DNA of 64,000 bases, from positions 1 to 64,000 of the forward strand of contig CAZDOR010000003.1 of assembly GCA_964507105.1 (NCBI GenBank), in the 5' to 3' direction. The stretch's first letter is position 1. Each line of letters opens with the position of its first letter. Position numbers and translations under genes: made by a program. The notes under the pieces are model-generated. The model was not told where the DNA came from. It ran no database searches and worked only from the letters and a program-made list of their open reading frames with translations. Positions 24,772 through 32,239 of this stretch are shown piece by piece. Origin of the DNA: PWPS01 sp964507105. GTDB taxonomy: Bacteria; Patescibacteriota; Minisyncoccia; Minisyncoccales; PWPS01.

Positions 24772-25590
24772 ATGAAAGATATAGTAATAATAGACCTGGA
24801 AACAACCGGAACCGATCCGAACTTTGATAAAATAATAGAAATTGGTGCCGTAAAAGCTAAAAACCTGGAAATAGTAGATGAATATTGTAGTTTTGTAAAT
24901 CCGGAAAGAAAACTTTCCAGAGAAATTATCAACATCACCGGAATTCAAGATTCCGACTTAAAAGATGCTCCCGAGATAGAAACTGTAATGAGCCAGCTGG
25001 ATAATTTTTTAAATGGAGATCCGTTAGTTGCTCACAACATGGATTTCGATAGGTCCTTTTTAGAGAAAAATGGTCTTGAAGCTGATTATTTGGATAGTTT
25101 GGATTTAGCTTGCATGCTTTATCCTCGAGAAGAAAAGCATAATCAAGAGTATCTACTGAAAAAAATTTGCGGTACTACCTATGAAGCACACAGAGCTCTG
25201 GAAGATGCCAAAAACTTGCACACACTTTATAAAAGATTACTGAAACGAGCTGACGTCATAGATGAAAGGCTAAAAAAAGAAATTAGGGACGCAACAAAGC
25301 CAATCGACTGGAAATTTAAAAATCTTTTTGAGAGTGTTTCAACCGGACGGGATGATTATTTAACTCCCGAAGCGGAAAAAAATAAGTTTTGTCCGAAAAA
25401 CTTACCTTCACGGGCAAACGGAGTTCCGATGGCTCATCTTATGTCTTGGCTGTTTTATACCGAAACCGGAAACATTACAGAGCTTTCTTATTGGGTGAGA
25501 AGAAAATATGAAAATTTTTTTAACGAGGTAAAAGTCAGAAAGTGCAAAGGTAATTGTAATTATTTTAATAAAAATGAGCGGTTATTCTAA
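24772..25590 (+). CDS. DnaQ-like 3'-5' exonuclease with DinG-like tail
   Basis: Residues 1-165 form a DEDDh exonuclease: I-D8-L-E10-T-T-G, H-N-M-D-F-D-R and H-R-A-L-E-D-A, as in the epsilon subunit of DNA polymerase III. The remaining ~105 residues are not typical of epsilon. The stretch H-L-M-S-W-L-F-Y-T-E-T-G-N and the final K-C-K-G-N-C-N-Y-F resemble the iron-sulphur region of DinG helicases, which often carry an N-terminal exonuclease, but Walker motifs are absent. It may be a shortened DinG. The xseA gene overlaps its end by 17 bp. Confidence 0.8.
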   Translation: MKDIVIIDLETTGTDPNFDKIIEIGAVKAKNLEIVDEYCSFVNPERKLSREIINITGIQDSDLKDAPEIETVMSQLDNFLNGDPLVAHNMDFDRSFLEKNGLEADYLDSLDLACMLYPREEKHNQEYLLKKICGTTYEAHRALEDAKNLHTLYKRLLKRADVIDERLKKEIRDATKPIDWKFKNLFESVSTGRDDYLTPEAEKNKFCPKNLPSRANGVPMAHLMSWLFYTETGNITELSYWVRRKYENFFNEVKVRKCKGNCNYFNKNERLF

Positions 25591-26944
25591 AAAATTTGCC
25601 AAGAAATTAAAACCCTTTTTGAACGACAAGGTTTTTACGGTATCGGATTTTATTGATTTTGTAAATGGGTTACTTGAACCACTTAAAGAATGTAAGGTGA
25701 TCGTGAAGGGAGAAGTTGGAGAAGATATGTATGTAAACAAAAAAAGAGGGTGGGCAATAGTTAACCTGATTGATAAGCAAGGCTCCACCCTTAATTGTTT
25801 TGTGATGCCCTATGCCGTGGATCGGTTGGGCATTGATTTGGAGCCCGGGCTGGAAGTGAAGGTAGTCGGACATCCCCAAGTAAGGAAAAACAAAGGAAAA
25901 TTCAGCTTCCAAGTAAACAGAATAAGTTTAGTCGGAGAAGGGAATTTGAAAAAGCAGTTTAAAGTACTAAAAAATAAATTGAGAAAAGAAGGCTTTTTTG
26001 ATGAAGAAAAAAAGAAGCCGATTCCCGAATTTTCAAAAAAAATAGGCCTGATAACTTCGAAAGGCAGTGATGCGGAAAAGGATTTTAAAACTCACTTGAA
26101 AAATTACGGTTTTGAAGTTTTTCTTTTCTCCAGCAGAGTCGAAGGGGAGGCCGCAATTGATGACATAGTCTCCGGAATTAAAAATTTCAATCGAAATTTT
26201 ACCGATTTGGATGCACTGGTGATTACCAGAGGAGGTGGTAGCTGGGAGTCCCTTCAAGCCTTTAATAGTGAGGAGGTGGTTAAAGTTGCCTTTGCTTCAA
26301 GTGTACCGATTATCTCCGGAATTGGGCACGAAAACGATCTTTCTCTTTTGGATTTAGTGGCTGATAAAAGAGTGTCCACTCCGACGGATGCGGGAAAACT
26401 TTTATCAAAGCCCTGGGAAGATGCGGAAAAAGCGGTAGTTAATTCGGAAAAAAATATATCCACTGCGATAAGAAGAATGATTACTCAAACGGAAAGAAAA
26501 TTTGAGGAGCACCGTAGATTTTTCGAAAGGAAAACAAAACGAATTTTCGTCATAAAAGAAAAAGAACTAAATTACTTTTTAAATAGTTTAACTGATAAAG
26601 TGAAAAATAAAATTAATAAATTTTATTCTCTCGTAAAAGAGCTTAAATCACAGAAATATAAAATAAAAACAAAAATAGAGAGAAATGGAGAAGAAATTAT
26701 TAATTTAAATAAAAATTTAAATCAAAATAAAGATCGTTGGGAGAAGGTTATGAAAACGAAACTGTCCGAAGAAGGAAAAAAATTGAAACTCTCGAGCCCC
26801 GAACTAAAATTAAGCCAGGGTTACTCGATAACCAAACTGGGCGGAAATATTATTGAGTCCGTTCAAGGTTTATCAGATGGAGATCTGATAGAGACAACTT
26901 TTAAGGACGGTAAAACCGAATCCCGCGTAGAAAAAAATGAGTAA
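25574..26944 (+). CDS. xseA: Exodeoxyribonuclease VII large subunit
   Basis: The N-terminal OB fold (about 20-120) with V-K-G-E-V-G and the central catalytic domain with K-I-G-L-I-T-S-K-G-S-D-A, T-R-G-G-G-S-W-E-S-L and G-I-G-H-E-N-D define XseA. The long Lys/Glu-rich C-terminal coiled coil (about 290-400) and the final D-G region are present. With XseB it degrades single-stranded DNA into oligonucleotides. 456 aa. It overlaps the upstream exonuclease by 17 bp and xseB by 8 bp. Confidence 0.93.
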   Translation: MSGYSKKFAKKLKPFLNDKVFTVSDFIDFVNGLLEPLKECKVIVKGEVGEDMYVNKKRGWAIVNLIDKQGSTLNCFVMPYAVDRLGIDLEPGLEVKVVGHPQVRKNKGKFSFQVNRISLVGEGNLKKQFKVLKNKLRKEGFFDEEKKKPIPEFSKKIGLITSKGSDAEKDFKTHLKNYGFEVFLFSSRVEGEAAIDDIVSGIKNFNRNFTDLDALVITRGGGSWESLQAFNSEEVVKVAFASSVPIISGIGHENDLSLLDLVADKRVSTPTDAGKLLSKPWEDAEKAVVNSEKNISTAIRRMITQTERKFEEHRRFFERKTKRIFVIKEKELNYFLNSLTDKVKNKINKFYSLVKELKSQKYKIKTKIERNGEEIINLNKNLNQNKDRWEKVMKTKLSEEGKKLKLSSPELKLSQGYSITKLGGNIIESVQGLSDGDLIETTFKDGKTESRVEKNE

Positions 26945-27146
26945 AAATGATGATTTTAACTTTACGGAAGCATATAAAAAAATTGAAGAAATAAATGAAT
27001 GGTTTCAGAAAGAAGAAATTAATTTGGAGCAGGCCTTGGATAAATACGAAGAAGGAATGGAGTTGATTGAAAAATGCAAAGGAAGGCTTGAAAAGTCAAA
27101 AAACAAGTTTGAAAATATAAAGAAGAAATATTCGGAAGAGAGTTAA
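26937..27146 (+). CDS. xseB: Exodeoxyribonuclease VII small subunit
   Basis: A 69-aa helical protein with the XseB pattern F-T-E-A-Y-K-K-I-E-E-I, L-E-Q-A-L-D-K-Y-E-E-G-M-E-L-I and a terminal coiled-coil stretch. It overlaps xseA by 8 bp, as expected for the partner subunit of exonuclease VII. Confidence 0.92.
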   Translation: MSKNDDFNFTEAYKKIEEINEWFQKEEINLEQALDKYEEGMELIEKCKGRLEKSKNKFENIKKKYSEES

Positions 27147-27147
27147 T

Positions 27148-28224
27148 ATGTCCATAAAAAAATCGATTAATAAACTTAAAATCGGAGAAAAAGAAAGCAC
27201 CGAGAAGGCTAAGGAAAAGATAAAAAAAGCCTTTAAAAAAGAGGAAGAAAAAGCTTCAAAACAGATGATGGGACGATTGAAAGACTACTCTTCAATTGAA
27301 AAAGAAAAAGGGAAAATTGCTTTCATATACGGATTAAAACTTGCTGCTCGAAGTAGAGGGAGAGAGTTTTTTCCTTTATTTACTAAATTCATTACGGATA
27401 ACATCCAAAGTGATTCCGGAAATGTCAGACAAGCCGTGATTCGGCTCACCGACACTTTAATTGAGTCATTACTTGTTGATTCTGAGGATTTATCCAAAAA
27501 AGAAAAGGAAGTTTTCAATCAATTTATTGATGAAATCTTAATGCTTTTGGAGAATTACCATGATTTTGAATATGAAGAATATTCCGATATTTCGAATATG
27601 CCTCCCTCGGTTTACAAGAGTTTGGAAATTTTATTATCTAAAATAATGAATCCGGGTCAGAAAAAAACCAGTTATGACCGAAAAACCGGGATGCCGGGAT
27701 GGATGGATTGTACCTGGAAAAGAATTCCCTGTGGAGAAGATAATTGTCCGGTATGTAGTAAACTGAACGAGCTGGAAAATGCCGACCTTTTTGAACGAAA
27801 TGAATTTTTAATGAATGCGGCTGAAGAAGATGGAAGCGGGGAGGAAAAAATTCCCAACCCGGAAGATTTCCCTTTTTACATCGAAGTTAGGGATTGGTTG
27901 GACGAACTGCTTTTAATCGCGGAAAAGTCACGGGAAAGAGGTGAATTTTGGATTTTTACGGAAGAGGCGGCAGATTTGTTTTGGTATATGAATGTTTTGA
28001 GTGCCAAGACTTATCGACAGCTAAGCAATCGATATTTAATTGAGAACTCCGGAAAAAATAATAAAGTGAATTACAATTACACGAACTATGTTCTTAAAGA
28101 ATCAGTAAAAAAGATTAAAAAATCATTAAAAATAATTGCGGATAATAATCAGAGTCAAAGATCCGAGCTGGAAGATGCTTTTGAGAAGATTTCTGATATG
28201 GAGGAGAGAATCTTTAATATATGA
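27148..28224 (+). CDS. Hypothetical protein with four-Cys motif
   Basis: A 358-aa soluble protein that I cannot assign. It has a Lys/Glu-rich helical N terminus (1-60), alternating helical segments, and one clear metal-binding candidate C-x6-C-x4-C-x2-C near residues 190-206 (D-C-T-W-K-R-I-P-C-G-E-D-N-C-P-V-C). The motif sits between two helical domains. It lies 1 bp after xseB and 17 bp before idi, so it is probably co-transcribed with exonuclease VII. I see no catalytic signature. Confidence 0.7.
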   Translation: MSIKKSINKLKIGEKESTEKAKEKIKKAFKKEEEKASKQMMGRLKDYSSIEKEKGKIAFIYGLKLAARSRGREFFPLFTKFITDNIQSDSGNVRQAVIRLTDTLIESLLVDSEDLSKKEKEVFNQFIDEILMLLENYHDFEYEEYSDISNMPPSVYKSLEILLSKIMNPGQKKTSYDRKTGMPGWMDCTWKRIPCGEDNCPVCSKLNELENADLFERNEFLMNAAEEDGSGEEKIPNPEDFPFYIEVRDWLDELLLIAEKSRERGEFWIFTEEAADLFWYMNVLSAKTYRQLSNRYLIENSGKNNKVNYNYTNYVLKESVKKIKKSLKIIADNNQSQRSELEDAFEKISDMEERIFNI

Positions 28225-28241
28225 TTAATCTTTGAATAAGA

Positions 28242-28751
28242 ATGAGTAAAATAATAAAAGTTGACGAAAATGATAATAAAATAGGGGAGATTGAGAAGCT
28301 CAAGGCTCACAAGGAGGAGGTTCTACATAGAGCTTTTTCAGTTTTTATCCTAAATGATGAAGGTGAGATGCTCCTCCAAAAAAGAGCTGATAGTAAATAT
28401 CATGGCGGAGGGCTTTGGTCTAATACCTGTTGTAGTCATCCGACTGAAGATGATAACCTGCAAAAACAAGCGGAGAATAGACTGGATGAAGAGATGGGTT
28501 TTAAAACTAAAATAGGAAAAATAGGGGAGGTAAAATACAATCTGGAAGTTGGAGATTTGGTTGAGCATGAATATGACCACTTGCTTGTTGGAGCTTATAA
28601 CGGCAAGGTTAACCCTAATCCGGAAGAGGTTTCCGATTATAAATGGATTCCTTTAGAAAAAATAGAAAAAGATTTAGAGGAGAATCCGGATATATACACC
28701 CCTTGGTTTAAATTTTTATATCCCAAAGTTTTAAATTATTTAAGCGCTTAA
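28242..28751 (+). CDS. idi: Isopentenyl-diphosphate delta-isomerase, type I
   Basis: A Nudix-fold isomerase converting isopentenyl to dimethylallyl diphosphate. Visible: H-R-A-F (29-32), the catalytic cysteine in N-T-C-C-S-H-P (61-67) with histidine metal ligands, the Nudix-like E-x3-E region R-L-D-E-E-M-G and the catalytic E-H-E-Y-D-H (about 107-112). 169 aa, the usual short bacterial/archaeal length. With the polyprenyl synthase at 54930 it serves the lipid carrier pathway. Confidence 0.93.
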   Translation: MSKIIKVDENDNKIGEIEKLKAHKEEVLHRAFSVFILNDEGEMLLQKRADSKYHGGGLWSNTCCSHPTEDDNLQKQAENRLDEEMGFKTKIGKIGEVKYNLEVGDLVEHEYDHLLVGAYNGKVNPNPEEVSDYKWIPLEKIEKDLEENPDIYTPWFKFLYPKVLNYLSA

Positions 28752-28771
28752 AATTGACTTTCACTTTCATC

Positions 28772-28800
28772 TTGATAGGCTTAAAATAGAAACTTATAAA
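28772..28800 (+). promoter_or_regulatory. Promoter of gene 28816
   Basis: TTGATA (28772-28777), 17-bp spacer, TATAAA (28795-28800). The predicted leader is about 9 nt. Confidence 0.6.
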
Positions 28801-28815
28801 ATAAATACTAAATTT

Positions 28816-29571
28816 ATGAAAAAAATAATAATTTTAATAGTTGTTATTTTGGCTGCCGGATTTCTACTCTTTGGCTTGGAAACTCCGGAAGAGCCGGAAA
28901 ATGGAGAAGTGGAACTTCCGGAAAGAGAAATTGAATTTGTAGCCGAAGAAGATCAAGAAGCACAAGAAATAAAGGTTTCTGAAGAGGGTGAGGAAGTTTT
29001 TTCACTAACAATTGATGAGCTTAATCAATGGACAGCGGATAATTGGGATCATTTTGAAGAACCACCTCAAGTTGGAGGAAGAGATGTTGAGCCGGATAAC
29101 TTCGGTTTTTTTGATAGAGCAGCAAGTATTTCCCCTGATAATAGCAGATTAGTATTTTCTGTTCACGATTATGCTGTAGCTACTACAACTGCAGTTGTAA
29201 TAGTCGCAGATTTAGAGACCGGAGATATGGAAATGATGGATAAGGCGACCAGAGGAACTCCTGAAGAGTACGCATGGAGTGAAGATTCTTCCAGAGTTGC
29301 ATACACTTTAGGAACAGCGCGAGCTGGAGGAGATTTTCTAAGAGTTGATAATGTGGATGATATGGAAAAGGTTTTCGAGATTAGTGAAGAAGATCTTCTT
29401 TCAATAATTGATCCGGACGAGGAGGTGATTGATGTAGGACAATTTATGCCGGTTTTTGGTGATTTGGATTGGGAAGAAGAGGTTTTAAGCTTCACAACGG
29501 AGGATATTAATTCCGATGAGATACTGTCTTGGATTATAAATCAGGATGGAGAAGGCTTAGAACTAAACTAA
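28816..29571 (+). CDS. Membrane-anchored beta-propeller-like protein
   Basis: A 251-aa protein with an N-terminal hydrophobic anchor (4-20), an acidic linker and repeats of the form S-P-D-N-S-R-L-V-F-S and W-S-E-D-S-S-R-V-A-Y-T, which recall TolB/WD40-like propeller blades. Only about two clear blades are visible, so a full propeller is doubtful. Probably an exposed binding protein. No catalytic residues seen. It has its own promoter and a strong terminator. Confidence 0.6.
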   Translation: MKKIIILIVVILAAGFLLFGLETPEEPENGEVELPEREIEFVAEEDQEAQEIKVSEEGEEVFSLTIDELNQWTADNWDHFEEPPQVGGRDVEPDNFGFFDRAASISPDNSRLVFSVHDYAVATTTAVVIVADLETGDMEMMDKATRGTPEEYAWSEDSSRVAYTLGTARAGGDFLRVDNVDDMEKVFEISEEDLLSIIDPDEEVIDVGQFMPVFGDLDWEEEVLSFTTEDINSDEILSWIINQDGEGLELN

Positions 29572-29594
29572 AGTTATATACAGAAAAATAACTT

Positions 29595-29626
29595 AAAGAG
29601 CAGCCTTTTAGGTTGCTCTTTTTTGT
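29595..29626 (+). terminator. Rho-independent terminator
   Basis: Ten-bp stem AAGAGCAGCC (29596-29605) / GGTTGCTCTT (29611-29620), followed by a T run. Confidence 0.92.
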
Positions 29627-29637
29627 TTTAAGTAAAG

Positions 29638-29646
29638 TGATATAAT
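29638..29646 (+). promoter_or_regulatory. Extended -10 promoter of gene 29675
   Basis: TGA then TATAAT (29641-29646). The leader is about 22 nt. Confidence 0.5.
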
Positions 29647-29674
29647 TAATAATATAAATTTAATTTTATAGCTC

Positions 29675-30076
29675 ATGTATTTATATATTTATTTTATAGC
29701 TTTATTTATTTTTCTAATAATAGATGCTTTATGGCTCGGTGTTGTAGCCAGGAATCTGTATAAAAAAGAGATCGGTTTTTTAATGAAGAAAAATATCAAC
29801 TGGGTAGCAGCGATTGTTTTTTATTTACTTTTTATTTTGGGGCTTACCGTTTTTGTAATTGAGCCTGTTATTGTAAGAGACGGGCAGTTTTTAAATTCAC
29901 TTACATTAGGGTCCCTTTTTGGGCTTGTTTCGTATGCTACTTATGACCTAACAAATCTTGCAACAATTAAAAAATGGCCAATTAAAGTGACGATAATAGA
30001 TCTTGCATGGGGCTCATTTATTGGAGGTATTGTTTCAATTATTACTCACATGATAATAATTAATTTAATTATATGA
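29675..30076 (+). CDS. DUF2177 family membrane protein
   Basis: A 133-aa protein with four predicted membrane helices and family features D-A-L-W-L-G (near 18-23), Y-A-T-Y-D-L-T-N-L-A-T (about 88-98) and D-L-A-W-G near the end. Function of this family is unknown. ATGA overlap with the DUF1295 gene shows translational coupling; the two may act together in lipid or membrane chemistry. Confidence 0.85.
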   Translation: MYLYIYFIALFIFLIIDALWLGVVARNLYKKEIGFLMKKNINWVAAIVFYLLFILGLTVFVIEPVIVRDGQFLNSLTLGSLFGLVSYATYDLTNLATIKKWPIKVTIIDLAWGSFIGGIVSIITHMIIINLII

Positions 30077-30843
30077 ATTACTATTTAGCATTGGGGATTA
30101 TTTTGTTTATTTACATTAATTTTTGGTTTCTTTTATCACTGCTTAAAAAGAGGAATGATTTAGCTGATATTGCTTGGGGGCTGGGGTTTGTTCTTTTAGC
30201 ACTCGTTTCTTTTTACATTAATTATCAAAATTATGGGTTTTCACTAAGACCGAGCCTTATTACGGGAATGGTCACTTTGTGGGGTGTCAGGCTTGCTTTG
30301 CATGTCTATTTTAGAAACAGGGGAAGAGGTGAGGATTATAGATATAAAAAGTGGAGAGAGGAGTGGAAGTATTTTAAATTAAGGTCCTATTTTCAAGTTT
30401 ATCTGTTGCAGGGATTTTTACTTTTCATTATTTCCTTGCCGGTTTTGATGATAAATCAAGCTCCTGTATCAAGCTTACAAATATTTGATTTTATCGGTTT
30501 TTCAATTTGGATTATTGGTTTTTTGTTCGAGGTCATTGGAGATTATCAACTAAAGAAATTTATAGAGGATCCAGATAAAGAGGGAATTATGCAATCCGGT
30601 CTGTGGAAGTGGAGTAGGCACCCGAATTACTTCGGGGAGGTAATTCAGTGGTGGGGTGTTTGGATTGTTTCAGTTTCAGCAACAACGAATCTTTTTGGAA
30701 TTTTAGGACCCATAACTATCAGCCTTTTAATTTTAAAGGTATCCGGAATTCCGCTTTTGGAAGAAAGGATGTCTAAAAAGCCGGGATTTCAGGAATATAA
30801 GGAAAAAACAAGTAAGTTTTTTCCATTACCTCCAAAAAAATAA
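30073..30843 (+). CDS. DUF1295 / steroid 5-alpha-reductase-like membrane protein
   Basis: A 256-aa multi-span protein matching DUF1295: D-I-A-W-G near 33-37, T-L-W-G-V-R-L-A near 75-82, R-G-R-G-E-D-Y-R-Y, and the C-terminal W-K-W-S-R-H-P-N-Y-F-G-E signature shared with steroid 5-alpha-reductases and isoprenylcysteine methyltransferases. A reductase or methyltransferase acting on a lipid substrate is likely, but the substrate is unknown. Confidence 0.85.
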   Translation: MNYYLALGIILFIYINFWFLLSLLKKRNDLADIAWGLGFVLLALVSFYINYQNYGFSLRPSLITGMVTLWGVRLALHVYFRNRGRGEDYRYKKWREEWKYFKLRSYFQVYLLQGFLLFIISLPVLMINQAPVSSLQIFDFIGFSIWIIGFLFEVIGDYQLKKFIEDPDKEGIMQSGLWKWSRHPNYFGEVIQWWGVWIVSVSATTNLFGILGPITISLLILKVSGIPLLEERMSKKPGFQEYKEKTSKFFPLPPKK

Positions 30844-30848
30844 CAAAC

Positions 30849-30883
30849 TTCAAAGTCTTGTGTGTTTATGAGGCTTTTGTTTT
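30849..30883 (+). terminator. Probable rho-independent terminator
   Basis: AAAGTCTT (30852-30859) pairs with GAGGCTTT (30870-30877) with two G-T pairs, followed by TGTTTTG. Confidence 0.5.
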
Positions 30884-30910
30884 GTGTTATTGTTAATAAA
30901 TAGTTATAGG
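30882..30910 (+). promoter_or_regulatory. Near-leaderless promoter of gene 30918
   Basis: TTGTGT (30882-30887), 17-bp spacer, TATAGG (30905-30910). The predicted start is 30917, 1 nt before the GTG at 30918, which supports GTG over the internal ATG at 30927. Confidence 0.5.
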
Positions 30911-30917
30911 TTTATTT

Positions 30918-31667
30918 GTGACAAGTATGAATTTGGAAAACATTTTAGCAACTTTTGTTGTTTTTATTTTTATAGGGTGGATCATTGAAGTAGCGTATAG
31001 ATCTTATCAAGCTAAAAATATTGTCAACCCGGGATTTTTAAGCGGCCCTTATGTTCCTATTTATGGGTTCGGCGGATTGGTGACCTACTTTATTTCATTC
31101 CATTCCGAAGAATTGTCACTTTTTAGGTCGGCTTTCTTTTTTATACTGGCAATTGCTTTTTTGGAATATTTTACCGGTTTATTTTTTCAAAAAATATTCA
31201 AGGTTCGTTTGTGGGATTATTCTGATGAGAGGCTAAATCTTAACAGTCATATTTGTCCTAAGTTTTTATTTTATTGGTTTGTTTTGGGAGCCGTTTTCAG
31301 GTATTTTCTTTTTCCGTATTTTGATTATTTAGTTCGTGAAGTTGTTGTTTCCGGTGTGGGTCTTTTTACTCTCGGGTTTTTCTACGGAGTTTTTGCTGTT
31401 GATTTGATTATTTCTTTTAATTTGGCTTATAGGGCAAGAAAAACGATCAACGCCTTCGGTGAAAATTATATTTCCGGAAGAGTTCTTACTCTTAAAGGAT
31501 TATATAGAGAGGTTAGCTCGAATTTAAATCAACGAGTTGATACTTCCGGATTTAAGAAAAGAGGATCATATTTCTTGAACTATTTTAGATTAAAAAGAAA
31601 CATAAAAGAGGAATTGGAGGAGGCGATTAAAGAAAAGATTGAAAAAATAAGAGATAATAATTTTTAA
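30918..31667 (+). CDS. Putative ABC transporter permease (CmpB-type family)
   Basis: Membrane protein of 249 aa with the PF06541-type pattern: G-W-I-I-E-V-A-Y-R-S near 19-28, N-P-G-F-L-S-G-P-Y-V-P-I-Y-G-F-G (about 36-51), E-Y-F-T-G near 82 and R-L-W-D-Y-S-D (about 96-102). Despite the family name no ATPase partner is nearby and transport is unproven. A charged coiled tail follows the last helix. Confidence 0.75.
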   Translation: MTSMNLENILATFVVFIFIGWIIEVAYRSYQAKNIVNPGFLSGPYVPIYGFGGLVTYFISFHSEELSLFRSAFFFILAIAFLEYFTGLFFQKIFKVRLWDYSDERLNLNSHICPKFLFYWFVLGAVFRYFLFPYFDYLVREVVVSGVGLFTLGFFYGVFAVDLIISFNLAYRARKTINAFGENYISGRVLTLKGLYREVSSNLNQRVDTSGFKKRGSYFLNYFRLKRNIKEELEEAIKEKIEKIRDNNF

Positions 31668-31684
31668 AGATTAAATTAATTTGT

Positions 31685-32239
31685 ATGTGGAATAAAAAAG
31701 AACAGGAAGCAGTAGAGTTTTCTTTTAAAGCGCATGAAAAACAAAAAAGAAAAGGGACGGGAATATCCTATGTGTCTCATCCGATGACAGTTGCCGTTAT
31801 TTTAGCTAAGTTGAATGCAAATCAAACTCAAATATTAGCGGGAATATTGCATGATATACTCGAGGATACCGAATTCAAAAAAACGGATATAAAGAGAAAG
31901 TTCGGAACGGAAGTGGCTAATTTGGTTGAGGAAGTCTCCGAATCGGATAAGGATATGCCTTATATGGAAAGAAAAGAGCGAGCAGCAGCCAAACTTTTTG
32001 TAATTTCTGAAGAAGCGGTCTTGGTCAAAGCGGCTGATGTCTTGTCAAATATGGTGGATTTGATTACCGACTTACAAAGAAAATCGGGAGAGGCTTTTGA
32101 AATTTTCAATACGGACAAAAATGGGAAGATAAAGCAAATGGAACGAGTAGTTAAAATTTTAGTTTCGAGAATTAAAAATAAGAAATTAGCTGAATCATTG
32201 AAGAAAAATCTCAAGAAAATCAAGGAATATGAAGATTAA
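31685..32239 (+). CDS. HD-domain (p)ppGpp hydrolase-like protein
   Basis: A 184-aa single-domain protein like the hydrolase part of RelA/SpoT and small alarmone hydrolases. Metal ligands His32 (Y-V-S-H-P), His56-Asp57 (I-L-H-D-I-L-E-D-T, with E60-D61) and a later Asp (K-A-A-D-V-L-S-N-M) are present. No synthetase, TGS or ACT domain. It may degrade ppGpp or another nucleotide. Overlaps the helicase gene by 11 bp. Confidence 0.8.
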   Translation: MWNKKEQEAVEFSFKAHEKQKRKGTGISYVSHPMTVAVILAKLNANQTQILAGILHDILEDTEFKKTDIKRKFGTEVANLVEEVSESDKDMPYMERKERAAAKLFVISEEAVLVKAADVLSNMVDLITDLQRKSGEAFEIFNTDKNGKIKQMERVVKILVSRIKNKKLAESLKKNLKKIKEYED

